Positions 36,243 through 45,343 of a stretch of DNA of 64,000 bases are shown piece by piece. Each line of letters begins with the position of its first letter. Position 1 is the stretch's first letter. This stretch comes from Ectothiorhodospira magna (lineage in GTDB: Bacteria > Pseudomonadota > Gammaproteobacteria > Ectothiorhodospirales > Ectothiorhodospiraceae). Below the pieces are notes generated by a model that did no database searches, was not told the origin of the DNA, and saw nothing but the letters and a program-made list of their open reading frames with translations. The DNA is taken from NCBI RefSeq assembly GCF_900110965.1, contig NZ_FOFO01000008.1:1-64000 (forward strand). The letters are read 5' to 3'. Both the position numbers and the translations under genes were made by a program.

Positions 36243-37228
36243 GCTGCAGCACCCTGCTCCCCACGGGGAAGTGACCGAAAATACTCGCTGATCTGTGCCC
36301 GCTGGGTGGCGCCGTCCGGGGCGCCCAGGATACGCGGACGCCATTGGGCAATACCGGGGCGATCATGCAGATACCAGACGATATGCTTGCGGGCGATACG
36401 TACCCCCAGCCTTTCTCCATAGAAGTCATGGATATGGGCCAGATGGGTCTGTATCAGGGCATGAACCTGGGCAGGATCGGGATCGGGCAAGTGTGCTCCG
36501 CAGGTCAGATACTGGTGGATCTGCCGGAATAGCCAGGGGCGTCCCTGGGCACCCCGGCCAATCATGAGGGCATCGGCACCGGTCATCTCCAGTACCCGAC
36601 GGGCCTGTTCAGGGGTGCGGATGTCGCCGTTGGCGATGATGGGCATGTCTACTGCCGATTTGACCTGGGCAATGGCCGCATAATCCACGGTGCCTTTGAA
36701 GCCACAGGCCGCGGTACGGCCATGAACCGTCAGGGCCTGGATACCCTGGTCCTGGGCCAGTTGGGCAATGTGGGGGGCATTGATATGTTCCCGGTCCATG
36801 CCCAGGCGAATTTTCAGGGTGACCGGAACCGATACGGCGGCAACGATGGCCGCCAGAATCCGCGCCACCCGTGGCGGGTCTGCCAGCAGGGCGGCACCGG
36901 CACTGCGGTTGATCACCTTGCGGGCAGGGCAACCCATGTTGATGTCGATGATCTGGGCACCCTGGTCCACGGCAGCCGCCGCCGCTGCCGCCATCATGGC
37001 AGGATCATGGCCCACGATCTGAACGCTACGGGGGCCGATTTCCCCATCCTGGTCCAGACGCAGGCGGGATTTGGTGCGCTGCCACAGGCGCATGTCCGCG
37101 TGTACCATTTCCGAAACCGCCAGACCGGCCCCCTGGGTGCGGCACAGGTGACGGAACGGGCGGTCGGTGATCCCTGCCATGGGCGCCAGAATCAGTGGCG
37201 GGTCGATACTATGAGGGCCGATATACAT
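36239..37228 (-). CDS. dusB: tRNA-dihydrouridine synthase DusB
   Basis: This 329-residue FMN-dependent TIM-barrel enzyme reduces uridine in the tRNA D-loop. 'LAPMAGITDRPFRHLCR', the catalytic Cys in 'INMGCPARKV', 'LTVHGRTAACGFKG' and 'IIANGDIRTPEQA' are all conserved. It is the first gene of the dusB-fis operon. Confidence 0.95.
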   Translation of the reverse strand: MYIGPHSIDPPLILAPMAGITDRPFRHLCRTQGAGLAVSEMVHADMRLWQRTKSRLRLDQDGEIGPRSVQIVGHDPAMMAAAAAAAVDQGAQIIDINMGCPARKVINRSAGAALLADPPRVARILAAIVAAVSVPVTLKIRLGMDREHINAPHIAQLAQDQGIQALTVHGRTAACGFKGTVDYAAIAQVKSAVDMPIIANGDIRTPEQARRVLEMTGADALMIGRGAQGRPWLFRQIHQYLTCGAHLPDPDPAQVHALIQTHLAHIHDFYGERLGVRIARKHIVWYLHDRPGIAQWRPRILGAPDGATQRAQISEYFRSLPRGEQGAAA

Positions 37229-37302
37229 GGGTCTTGAGGGGCTGCCTGATGTGCGCTGAAGGTGCCATCATACCCACGGGATTGAGACTGATGAACCTAC
37301 AC

Positions 37303-38094
37303 TTACTGGGTGAGTAGACGAAACTGGTAAGACACCGCCTCTGGCGCGGGGTCTTCCAGTTCCAGCCGGATATCCGCTGGCTGCCCCGGCGGCATCAACC
37401 CCTGGGCAGGCTGTAGCAGGTAATGGGCCGAGGACAGCCGCCGGGCCGCCACGGGCTGACCCATGGGGTCCATCAAGACCACCTCCAGGATTGGCCAGGG
37501 TTGGGGAAAATCGGCCCGGTTTTTCAGTTGGCCAGTTACCATCAGGGCATCGGGGCGGGTGGGGTGGCTATGTACCTCCCGGCTGATCAGGTGCAGGGCC
37601 TCGGGGTCAATGGCCGGCGAAAGTGAACAGCCTGCCCAGTCGCAGCCCAGACGAACCCAGGGTTCCAGATCAGGATGGGCCAGTAACCATTCCCGCTGCT
37701 GGTAGGCCAGTTGCCCTATCAGAAGCACAATCAACCACAAGCAGGCCAGCTTCCAGACCAGGGTGTTCCCCCGGACTGGCGGCAAGGGCTGGGGTCTGGT
37801 CAATTCCTCCCGCAGTACCGGGGGCACGGTGGGGGGGAGCGGAGGCGCCGATGACCGTAGGGATGCCAGGGTGTCATCGACGGCAGCAGCACCGGAGTCT
37901 GCCCCCTCCGGCACCCCAAAAGCCTGCAGATTCAATTTTTGAGGCCGTTCCCCCAAGGGGCTGTGGGGTTCCGGAGGGGTGGCGTCAGCGGGGGATGACA
38001 GCTTCTGACCACAATGGGGGCATGAGGCCGTTTCCGTTTGCCCGCAGGTTGCGGGGACGAGGTGGGGATGCTGGCAATGGGGGCAGTTGGGCAT
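37303..38094 (-). CDS. Zinc-ribbon, DUF3426-type membrane protein
   Basis: The protein has 263 residues from ATG 38094. An N-terminal zinc ribbon carries two CPHC knuckles (residues 4-7 and about 25-28). A Pro-rich linker follows, then one membrane helix (about 115-135, 'LACLWLIVLLIGQLAY') and a C-terminal domain ('SREVHSHPTRPDALMVTGQLKNRADFPQPWP') of the DUF3426 type. Such genes commonly follow prmA; their function is unknown. Five bases separate it from prmA. Confidence 0.85.
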   Translation of the reverse strand: MPNCPHCQHPHLVPATCGQTETASCPHCGQKLSSPADATPPEPHSPLGERPQKLNLQAFGVPEGADSGAAAVDDTLASLRSSAPPLPPTVPPVLREELTRPQPLPPVRGNTLVWKLACLWLIVLLIGQLAYQQREWLLAHPDLEPWVRLGCDWAGCSLSPAIDPEALHLISREVHSHPTRPDALMVTGQLKNRADFPQPWPILEVVLMDPMGQPVAARRLSSAHYLLQPAQGLMPPGQPADIRLELEDPAPEAVSYQFRLLTQ

Positions 38095-38098
38095 GGCA

Positions 38099-38986
38099 TC
38101 AGACCACGGGGTGACGCCGAACCCCCTGCAGCAGGGTCCAGCCGTCCAACTGGTCGGCCACACTCATTTCAAACCAGGGCTCATGGGCAGAAGCCACTTC
38201 ATCCGCCTGACGGTCCAGTAAACCGGCGAGGATGATCCGTCCTCCGATCCGGGTGCGGTGACCCAGGGCCGGGGCCAGGGCAATCAGGGGGCCAGCCAGG
38301 ATATTGGCCATGGTCAGGTCGAAGCGGATCTCGTCCGGCAGGGCATCGGGCAATACCGCCTGCAGTCGTTCCGGGGGGATGTGGTTGCGCTGGGCATTCT
38401 CCCGGGTGGCGGTCATGGCCTGGGGGTCGATGTCCACACCCCAGGCATGGCGGGCGCCCAGGGCCAGGGCGCCGATGGCCAGGATGCCGGAGCCACAGCC
38501 GTAATCCAGTACCTCCTGATCCACGGGGGCGTGGCGGTCCAGCCAGCCCAGGCACATGGCGGTGGTGGGATGGGTGCCGGTACCAAAGGCCAGACCGGGG
38601 TCCAGACGGATGTTCACCGCCTGGGGGTCCGGGGTCTGGTGCCAGGTGGGTACGATCCACAAACGCTCCCCGAAACGGATGGGCTTGAAGTCATCCATAC
38701 AGGCCCGCACCCAGTCCTGATCTGGCAGCACCTCGTGGTGGATACACTCCGGCGCAAGGCCCAGCGTCCGGGCCAGGGCGGCGGTGAGGCCAGGGATATC
38801 GGCATCGGCGGCAAACAGTCCGGTCACCAGGGTATCCGGCCACAGGGGGGTTTCCCCCGGCAAGGGTTCCAGCAGGGGAAAGTCCCCGGCATCCCGCAGC
38901 ATGACCGAAACTGCCCCCAGGTCCAGCAGGGCGTCTTCCACGGCGTCGGTCTGCTGGGCCGTGGCCGGAAGGGTGATCTGGATCAT
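38099..38986 (-). CDS. prmA: Ribosomal protein L11 methyltransferase PrmA
   Basis: The protein has 295 residues. 'FGTGTHPTTAMCLGWLD' and the SAM motif 'VLDYGCGSGILAIGALALGA' are diagnostic; 'TMANILAGPLIALAPAL' is the catalytic-site block. It trimethylates uL11. One base overlaps the accC stop, so the two are coupled. Confidence 0.95.
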   Translation of the reverse strand: MIQITLPATAQQTDAVEDALLDLGAVSVMLRDAGDFPLLEPLPGETPLWPDTLVTGLFAADADIPGLTAALARTLGLAPECIHHEVLPDQDWVRACMDDFKPIRFGERLWIVPTWHQTPDPQAVNIRLDPGLAFGTGTHPTTAMCLGWLDRHAPVDQEVLDYGCGSGILAIGALALGARHAWGVDIDPQAMTATRENAQRNHIPPERLQAVLPDALPDEIRFDLTMANILAGPLIALAPALGHRTRIGGRIILAGLLDRQADEVASAHEPWFEMSVADQLDGWTLLQGVRRHPVV

Positions 38987-40332
38987 CAGCTCTGCGCCTT
39001 GAGTTTCTTTTCCAGGTAGTGAATATCCGTACCACCCTGCTGGAAAGCCACATCGTTGATCAAATCCCGGTGCAGGGGGATATTGGTCTTGATGCCTTCA
39101 ATCACGATCTCCGACAATGCCCCACGCATGCGGGCCAGGGCAATCTCCCGGGTGGCCCCATAGCTGATGAGTTTGCCGATCATGGAATCGTAGTAGGGGG
39201 GAACCTTGTAGCCGTTATAGATATGGGTATCCACCCGGATACCCGGACCACCGGGGGCATGGTACTGGCTGATGGTGCCGGGAGAGGGCATGAAGGTGGC
39301 CGGGTCTTCGGCATTGATGCGGCATTCGATGGAATGACCTTGCAAGATGACCTGATCCTGGGTGAACCCCAGGGGTTCGCCGGCAGCGACCCGAATCTGT
39401 TCCCGCACGATGTCGATGCCGGTCACCATCTCGGTCACCGGATGTTCCACCTGCACCCGGGTGTTCATTTCGATGAAGTAGAACTCCCCATCCTCGTAAA
39501 GAAACTCGAAGGTGCCCGCACCCCGATAACCGATCCGGCGGCAGGCATCGGCGCAGCGTTCGCCGATGGCCCGGCGCTGTTCCTCGGTGATGCCGGGGGC
39601 GGGGGCTTCCTCGATCACCTTTTGGTGACGGCGCTGCATGGAGCAGTCCCGCTCCCCCAGGCTGACGGCCTGGCCGTGCGTGTCGGCAATCACCTGAATC
39701 TCCACATGCCGGGGTCGCTCCAGATATTTCTCCATGTAGACGGTGGGGTTGTTGAACGCGGAAGCCGCCTCGCTGCGGGTCAGGGAAATGGCGTTGATGA
39801 GGGCGCCATCGGCGTGAACCACCCGCATACCCCGGCCACCACCGCCGCCGGAGGCCTTGATGATCACCGGATAGCCGATTTTGCGGGCCAGGGCCAGATT
39901 TTCTTCTGGATCATCCCCCAGGGCGCCGCCGGAACCGGGGACGCAGGGTACACCCGCGGCGATCATGGCCTCCTTGGCGGAGACCTTGTCCCCCATCAGG
40001 CGGATGGTCTCGGCCCGGGGGCCGATAAAGGCAAAACCGCTGGATTCCACCCGTTCGGCAAAGTCGGCATTTTCCGACAAAAAACCGTAACCAGGATGGA
40101 TGGCCTCGGCATCGGTCACTTCAGCGGCGCTGATGATGGCGGGAATATTGAGATAGCTGTCCATGGAACGGGCCGGACCAATACACACCGACTCGTCCGC
40201 CAGACGCACGTGTTTGAGATCCCGGTCCGCTTCGGAATGTACCGCCACGGTCTTGATGCCCATTTCACGACAGGCCCGCAGGATCCGCAGGGCGATTTCA
40301 CCCCGGTTGGCAATCAGTATCTTGTTGAACAT
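38986..40332 (-). CDS. accC: Acetyl-CoA carboxylase, biotin carboxylase subunit
   Basis: The protein has 448 residues from [16 protein letters not shown] at 40332. Carries ATP-grasp features: '[15 protein letters not shown]', '[20 protein letters not shown]', '[20 protein letters not shown]'. It carboxylates biotin on AccB in the first step of fatty acid synthesis. A longer open frame upstream is not used. It lies 26 bases after accB. Confidence 0.96.
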   Translation of the reverse strand: MFNKILIANRGEIALRILRACREMGIKTVAVHSEADRDLKHVRLADESVCIGPARSMDSYLNIPAIISAAEVTDAEAIHPGYGFLSENADFAERVESSGFAFIGPRAETIRLMGDKVSAKEAMIAAGVPCVPGSGGALGDDPEENLALARKIGYPVIIKASGGGGGRGMRVVHADGALINAISLTRSEAASAFNNPTVYMEKYLERPRHVEIQVIADTHGQAVSLGERDCSMQRRHQKVIEEAPAPGITEEQRRAIGERCADACRRIGYRGAGTFEFLYEDGEFYFIEMNTRVQVEHPVTEMVTGIDIVREQIRVAAGEPLGFTQDQVILQGHSIECRINAEDPATFMPSPGTISQYHAPGGPGIRVDTHIYNGYKVPPYYDSMIGKLISYGATREIALARMRGALSEIVIEGIKTNIPLHRDLINDVAFQQGGTDIHYLEKKLKAQS

Positions 40333-40358
40333 CTGTTTATCTGGCCCCTGGTGGTTGT

Positions 40359-40838
40359 TCAGTCGATGATGAACATGGGTTGACCGTATTCCACCGGCTG
40401 CCCGTTTTCCACCAGAATAGCCTTGATCACGCCCGTTTTGTCGGCCTCGATCTGGTTGAGCATTTTCATGGCTTCGATGATGCACAGGGTATCCCCTTCC
40501 TGCACCGATTGGCCCACCTCCACAAACGCCCGGGCGCCGGGAGTAGGGGCGCGGTAGAACGTGCCCACCATGGGGGCAGTGACCTGATGGCCGGGAGGCA
40601 GGGCAGGCCGGGTTTCCGCTGCCGGTGTCGGTGCCGGCGGGGAGGAGGTGGGTGCCGATGGGGCAGCAGGTGCGGCGCCAGGGACCATGTATTGCTGGGG
40701 TGGCATCATGAAGGTGGTCCCGCTGTTGGGCGCGGCCCGGGTGATGCGGACGGACTCCTCACCTTCTTGAATCTCGATCTCGTTGATGCCGGATTCCTCC
40801 AGCAATTCGATCAGTTTCTTGATTTTTCTGATATCCAT
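40359..40838 (-). CDS. accB: Biotin carboxyl carrier protein of acetyl-CoA carboxylase
   Basis: The protein has 159 residues. An N-terminal helical part ('[21 protein letters not shown]'-like) is followed by a Pro/Ala linker and the biotinyl domain with Lys125 in '[13 protein letters not shown]'. It is the biotin acceptor linking AccC and AccAD. Six bases separate it from aroQ. Confidence 0.95.
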   Translation of the reverse strand: MDIRKIKKLIELLEESGINEIEIQEGEESVRITRAAPNSGTTFMMPPQQYMVPGAAPAAPSAPTSSPPAPTPAAETRPALPPGHQVTAPMVGTFYRAPTPGARAFVEVGQSVQEGDTLCIIEAMKMLNQIEADKTGVIKAILVENGQPVEYGQPMFIID

Positions 40839-40844
40839 GGCGTC

Positions 40845-41288
40845 TCAGTTTCGGTGGGTCAGTTGCATGGCGGCCTGTAGCGCCAGCCCATACCCCTGGG
40901 GGCCCAGGCCGATGATCACACCGGCGGCCACATCGGACAGGTAGGAATGGTGGCGGAAGGACTCGCGGGCAAAGGTGTTGGACAGATGCACTTCAATGAA
41001 CGGTATGGCCACGCCCAGCAGGGCGTCACGCAAGGCGATGCTGGTATGGGTGTAGGCACCTGGATTGATCAGGATGCAATCCACCCCCTGATGACGGGCG
41101 GCGTGGATGCGGTCGATCAGGGCGTGTTCCCCGTTGGACTGAAAGGCGTCCAGATGGTGACCTGCCTGTCGGGCCTGTTCGGTCAGGGCCTGGACGATGT
41201 CATCCAGGGTCTGGCGGCCATACACATCGGGTTCTCGGGTACCGAGCAGGTTCAGGTTGGGACCGTTGAGCAGCAGGAACTGGGCCAT
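40845..41288 (-). CDS. aroQ: Type II 3-dehydroquinate dehydratase
   Basis: The protein has 147 residues. '[19 protein letters not shown]' with the catalytic Tyr, '[15 protein letters not shown]', '[17 protein letters not shown]' and '[20 protein letters not shown]' are the family blocks. It performs the third shikimate step. It heads aroQ-accB-accC-prmA. The 247 bases upstream to the TlpA-like gene carry no recognisable gene. Confidence 0.95.
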   Translation of the reverse strand: MAQFLLLNGPNLNLLGTREPDVYGRQTLDDIVQALTEQARQAGHHLDAFQSNGEHALIDRIHAARHQGVDCILINPGAYTHTSIALRDALLGVAIPFIEVHLSNTFARESFRHHSYLSDVAAGVIIGLGPQGYGLALQAAMQLTHRN

Positions 41289-41535
41289 GGGCTTTACAAC
41301 ATCGCAAGGAGTGAAAAATGCCGGGCCTTGCGGGGTGAAAACCGCGGTCAGACGCAGGAAAAATGAATACCCCCAAGGTGCAGGGGATTGTGCCTGATGG
41401 TTGGGGTGGTGTCCAGAGGATATGCCGGATCAGGGTGTTTTTGCCGAAGTTTCCTGCATGTTCTCATACTTTTCCGACAGTTTTCGTGGGATGCTTGATG
41501 TCCTGGGGCGCAGGATCGGCCTGTGGTTGATGTGG

Positions 41536-42111
41536 CTATAGCAACGGCTGCAGTTCCCGCTCCAGGGTCGCCTGGGTCAGTTCACCGGCATGGATATAGC
41601 GGATATGGCCCTCCCGATCCAGCAGCACACTATAGGGCAGACTGCCGAAACGGTTGCCGTAGCGATGGGCCACGGCCATGGCGTCATCTTCGCCGATCAG
41701 CACGGGAAAATTCACGCCATGGGTGTCCATGAAATCCTGGACGGCCTGAGGTTCATCGATGGCCACCGCCACAATGGTAAAACCGGCAGCGGCATGGGCT
41801 TCCTGCATCGCCACGAAGGTGGGCATTTCCTTGCGGCAAGGGGGGCACCAGGTGGCCCAGAAGTTAATCAGCACCACCTGCTGATCCCATTCGGCGATGG
41901 TACGGGTCTGGCCCTGCATGTCGGGCAGGACAAAATCGGGGCGGTACTGGCCCAGCATCCCGGCTCCGGTCAGTTCACTGTTGGCCGTTCTGTCGGAGGA
42001 AAACAGACCAAGCCCAAAACCGGCTACAGTGCCAAAGCCCAGGATCAGCACCAGCAGCAGGACCGGTAACAGGTAACGGAACGAGACAACATTGGATGGA
42101 AACCGGGGCAT
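41536..42111 (-). CDS. TlpA/ResA-like thiol-disulfide oxidoreductase
   Basis: The protein has 191 residues. One N-terminal membrane anchor (about 12-34) tethers a periplasmic thioredoxin-like domain with the redox pair in 'FWATWCPPCRKEMP'. 'FGSLPYSVLLDREGHIRYIH' carries the cis-Pro. Proteins of this group reduce apocytochromes or metal-centre cysteines. It lies two bases after dsbD, which could supply its electrons. Confidence 0.88.
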   Translation of the reverse strand: MPRFPSNVVSFRYLLPVLLLVLILGFGTVAGFGLGLFSSDRTANSELTGAGMLGQYRPDFVLPDMQGQTRTIAEWDQQVVLINFWATWCPPCRKEMPTFVAMQEAHAAAGFTIVAVAIDEPQAVQDFMDTHGVNFPVLIGEDDAMAVAHRYGNRFGSLPYSVLLDREGHIRYIHAGELTQATLERELQPLL

Positions 42112-42113
42112 AT

Positions 42114-43907
42114 CTAAAAATGGTCCAGAGTCTGTTGCAGATGGTGGCTAAAACGGCGGGCGTTCATGTAGCCCACCACCCGCGCTTGATGGATTTCCTG
42201 TCCCTGCTCATCATAAAAGACCAGCGCCGGCGGGCCAAACAGGTCAAAGGCTTGCAGCAACGCCCGGTGATCGGCGGTGTTGTCCGTGACATCGACTTTG
42301 AGCAGGTGCACCTGGGACAGGCGCTGGGTCACGGTGCTGTCCTGGAAGGTGGTGCGTTGCATCCGTACACAGTCCACGCACCAGTCGGCATAGAAGTCCA
42401 GCATCACCGGCTGACCCCGCTCCCTGGCCTGGGCCAGTTCCCGTTCCAGATCCGCCAGGCTGTTCACCGGGCGAAATGGCAGCGGGTGAACCGTGGCTGA
42501 ACTGCCGATGGTGATGCCGCTCAAGGGGCGCAGCACATCCCGCCCGCCGGTGGCGGCGCCGACCATCACCACCATCCCGTAGATCAGGATCACCAGACCC
42601 AGCCCCTTCCACAGCGCCCGCCAGAGGCCAGCCTGCCTGGGCAGGGGCTTTACCGCGATCATGTAGATGGCAAAGCCCATGAGCAGGGTCGCCCACAGGA
42701 ACAGGGTCACCCCGGGTGGTGCCACCCGCTCCAGCAGCCAGATGCCCATGGCCAGCAGCAGCACGCCGAACACCACCTTGACCGTATCCATCCAGGCCCC
42801 GGCCTGGGGCAGCAGTTTGCCGGCAGAGGTGCCGATGATCAGCAGGGGCAGGCCCATGCCCATGCTCAGGGAGAACAGGGCCAGGCCGCCGAGTACCGCA
42901 TCGCCGGTCTGGCTGATGTAGAGCAGGGCGCCCACCAGGGGGGCGGTGACGCAGGGACCGACGATCAGGGCCGACAAAAAGCCCATGATTGCGGCACCGA
43001 TGAGGGTACCGCCCTGTTGTTTGCCGGACAGGGCAGAGAGCCGGGTCTGGACGCCGGAGGGCATTTGCAGGTCATAAAAGCCGAACATGGACAGGGCCAG
43101 GGCGATGAACACCACCACAAAGCTGCCGATGATCCAGGGGTTCTGGAACGCGGCCTGCAGGTTGGCCCCCGCCAGGCCAGCAAACACGCCGGCCACGGTA
43201 TAGGTCAGCGCCATGGCCAGAACGAAAACCAGGGAGATGAAGAAGGCCTTGCGGGTGGTGAGATCCTTCTGACCGACGATGATGTTGGACAGAATCGGGA
43301 TCATGGGCAGCACACAGGGGGTGAACGTCAGTAACAGACCAAAACCAAAAAATGCCAGGACCACCAGCCAGAGGCGCCCGTCCGCCAATTGGGCAGCAAT
43401 ACGGTCCTGCTCGGTGATCCCTGTTGGAGGCTTCAGGGCCTGGGGGCCACGGATATCGGTCAAATCCAGGGTGACGGTTTGAAAATGGGGGGGATAGCAC
43501 ACCCCGATATCGGCACAGCCCTGGGAGCGGGCCTTGAGGGTCAGGGTGTTGGGGGCATCCTCATCCCGCAGCAGGGGGATATGAATGGAGATATGGTACC
43601 GATAGGTTTCCACCTGGCCGAAGAATTCGTCTTCCTTGATGACCCCGGCGGGTCGGCGGGGTTCTCCCAGGGTGATGCCTTCGGTCTGGGACTCGAACTG
43701 AAACTGGGCGCCATAAAGATAGTAACCGTCAGCAATACGCCAGCGGGCCACCGCCGTGTACTCGTCCTCCAGATAGGCGTCAAAGGCAAAGGCCCGGTCC
43801 GGTGGCAGGAGTTCGTTGCCTCCACTTTTACCGAACAGGGCCAGGGCGGGGAGGGCGGGCAGCAGCAGTGCCAGTAACAGCAAAAATACCAGTGAGCGTC
43901 GCATCAT
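42114..43907 (-). CDS. dsbD: Thiol:disulfide interchange protein DsbD
   Basis: The protein has 597 residues: signal peptide (about 1-24); periplasmic n-DsbD domain with the redox Cys pair in 'CADIGVCYPPH'; an eight-helix membrane domain with Cys in 'TFTPCVLPMIPILS' and 'VGPCVTAPLVGA'; and a C-terminal thioredoxin-like domain with 'FYADWCVDCVRMQ'. The last motif is CVDC instead of the E. coli CVAC. It passes electrons from cytoplasmic thioredoxin to periplasmic partners. It overlaps cutA by four bases. Confidence 0.94.
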   Translation of the reverse strand: MMRRSLVFLLLLALLLPALPALALFGKSGGNELLPPDRAFAFDAYLEDEYTAVARWRIADGYYLYGAQFQFESQTEGITLGEPRRPAGVIKEDEFFGQVETYRYHISIHIPLLRDEDAPNTLTLKARSQGCADIGVCYPPHFQTVTLDLTDIRGPQALKPPTGITEQDRIAAQLADGRLWLVVLAFFGFGLLLTFTPCVLPMIPILSNIIVGQKDLTTRKAFFISLVFVLAMALTYTVAGVFAGLAGANLQAAFQNPWIIGSFVVVFIALALSMFGFYDLQMPSGVQTRLSALSGKQQGGTLIGAAIMGFLSALIVGPCVTAPLVGALLYISQTGDAVLGGLALFSLSMGMGLPLLIIGTSAGKLLPQAGAWMDTVKVVFGVLLLAMGIWLLERVAPPGVTLFLWATLLMGFAIYMIAVKPLPRQAGLWRALWKGLGLVILIYGMVVMVGAATGGRDVLRPLSGITIGSSATVHPLPFRPVNSLADLERELAQARERGQPVMLDFYADWCVDCVRMQRTTFQDSTVTQRLSQVHLLKVDVTDNTADHRALLQAFDLFGPPALVFYDEQGQEIHQARVVGYMNARRFSHHLQQTLDHF

Positions 43908-44224
43908 GAGTCGGTGTTATCGTCGATCCAGCGCAGGTAGCCTTCCAGGCCATGGGTGATTGGAACCGCGATGATCTCCGGAAGTTCATAAGGATGCAGG
44001 GTCTGGAGGGTTCTTTGCAGGGTATCGAGGCAGTCGGCCCGGGACTTGATCAGCAGCACATGTTCGCTATCTTCCTGAACGTCATCCTGCCAGACATACA
44101 CGGAAGTCGCCGCCGGCAGGATGGTGACGCAGGCCGCCAGCCGGCGCCGGACCAGTTCGCCGGCAATCTCCCGGGCGCGAACAGAGTCATTGACGGTGGT
44201 GAGGATCAGCAGCTTGTCGCTCAT
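43904..44224 (-). CDS. cutA: Divalent-cation tolerance protein CutA
   Basis: The protein has 106 residues. 'ACVTILPAATSVYVWQDDVQEDSEHVLLIKSR' and 'LHPYELPEIIAVPITHGLEGYLRWI' are hallmark CutA1 blocks of this PII-like trimer. It is tied to copper tolerance in E. coli but its biochemical role is unsettled. The cutA-dsbD order is as in E. coli. Confidence 0.94.
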   Translation of the reverse strand: MSDKLLILTTVNDSVRAREIAGELVRRRLAACVTILPAATSVYVWQDDVQEDSEHVLLIKSRADCLDTLQRTLQTLHPYELPEIIAVPITHGLEGYLRWIDDNTDS

Positions 44225-44237
44225 ATCAAAAACTCAG

Positions 44238-45320
44238 TCAAATTGCGTTAATTTCCTTCCAGCGGACCATGTCCGACTGAAACCCCATATAGGCGGCATG
44301 GACCCGGCGGATAAAAGGGTCGTCCTCTGCCATGGCCACCAGCAGGTCCTGGGTCAGACGGCGCAATTTGTCCAGTACCGGGGTCGGGAATCGCTTCAAC
44401 TGAACACCATGCTCACTCACCAGCCGGTCCAGAGTCTGTTGATTACGGGCCAGGAACGTTTGCAGCATCTGTTCGCCAGCCAGCCGACAGGCCTGGGCCA
44501 CCGCCACCTGAAGATGCTGGGGCAGGACTTCGTAGGCGTCCCGGTTGATCAGGGCTTCCACCTGAAACCCCGGAGCCTGCCAGCCCGGATGATAGTAATA
44601 GGGCGCCTGACGATGTAGCCCCAGCGCCATGTCTTCATAAGGCCCCATCCACTCGGCAGCCGCCAGTTGCCCCGCCGCCATGGCTTCTGGTAAATCATCA
44701 CCGGGAAGATGAATCACCTGGGCACCGGCACGACGCAGGACTTCCCCCCCCAGTCCTGCAGCCCGAATGGGCAGCCCCTGAAGGTCTGCCAGGGTTTGAA
44801 TGTCATGCTGGAACCAGCCGCCCATCTGGGCGCCGGTATTGCCACAGGGAAAGGGGATAACATCAAACGGGCGGTACAGATCCCGCCAAAGCTCCAGACC
44901 GCCGCCTTCGTGTAACCAGGCCTGGGTCTCCAGGGCATCCATTCCAAAGGGAACGGCGGTGAAAAACTGGGCAGCGCCACTTTTACCCTGCCAGTAGTGG
45001 GCAGCACCATGACCGATCTCGGCAGCCCCTCGGGACACTGCGCCGAAGATTTTAAAAGGAGAGACCAGGTCATCCGCTGCAAAGATGCGAACCTGAATCC
45101 GGCCCTCGGACAGTTCGTGAAGCATCCGGGCCAGCAATTGGGCACCGCCCCCCAGTCCGGGAGAGTCATGGGGCCAGGCGGTGACCATCCGCCAGTGAAA
45201 GCGACGCCCCGTATCCGGCGCCGAAAACTCGGTACCCTGGGGGACGCCACAACCGGTCAGGACGCCGCCGGTGGCCAGGGCGGTAAGGGCAGCTTTGCCC
45301 AGGAAATCCCGTCGATGCAT
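44238..45320 (-). CDS. TRAP transporter solute-binding protein (DctP type), orphan
   Basis: The protein has 360 residues. The N-terminus 'MHRRDFLGKAALTALATGG' has a twin-arginine motif and continues into the lipobox 'VLTGC', so it may be a Tat-exported lipoprotein. 'FHWRMVTAWPHDSPGLGGGAQLLARML' and 'LPIRAAGLGGEVLRRAGAQVIHLPGDDLPEAM' match DctP binding proteins for carboxylates such as 2-oxoacids. No DctQ or DctM membrane subunits are nearby; cutA lies 13 bases downstream and uvrD 23 bases upstream. Confidence 0.85.
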   Translation of the reverse strand: MHRRDFLGKAALTALATGGVLTGCGVPQGTEFSAPDTGRRFHWRMVTAWPHDSPGLGGGAQLLARMLHELSEGRIQVRIFAADDLVSPFKIFGAVSRGAAEIGHGAAHYWQGKSGAAQFFTAVPFGMDALETQAWLHEGGGLELWRDLYRPFDVIPFPCGNTGAQMGGWFQHDIQTLADLQGLPIRAAGLGGEVLRRAGAQVIHLPGDDLPEAMAAGQLAAAEWMGPYEDMALGLHRQAPYYYHPGWQAPGFQVEALINRDAYEVLPQHLQVAVAQACRLAGEQMLQTFLARNQQTLDRLVSEHGVQLKRFPTPVLDKLRRLTQDLLVAMAEDDPFIRRVHAAYMGFQSDMVRWKEINAI

Positions 45321-45343
45321 GGATGACCTCGGTGTTGTATGCG

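Noticed and set aside
41289-41535. Small gene between aroQ and the TlpA-like gene
   Set aside because: Short frames here have no ribosome site, no known domain and no coding-like composition.
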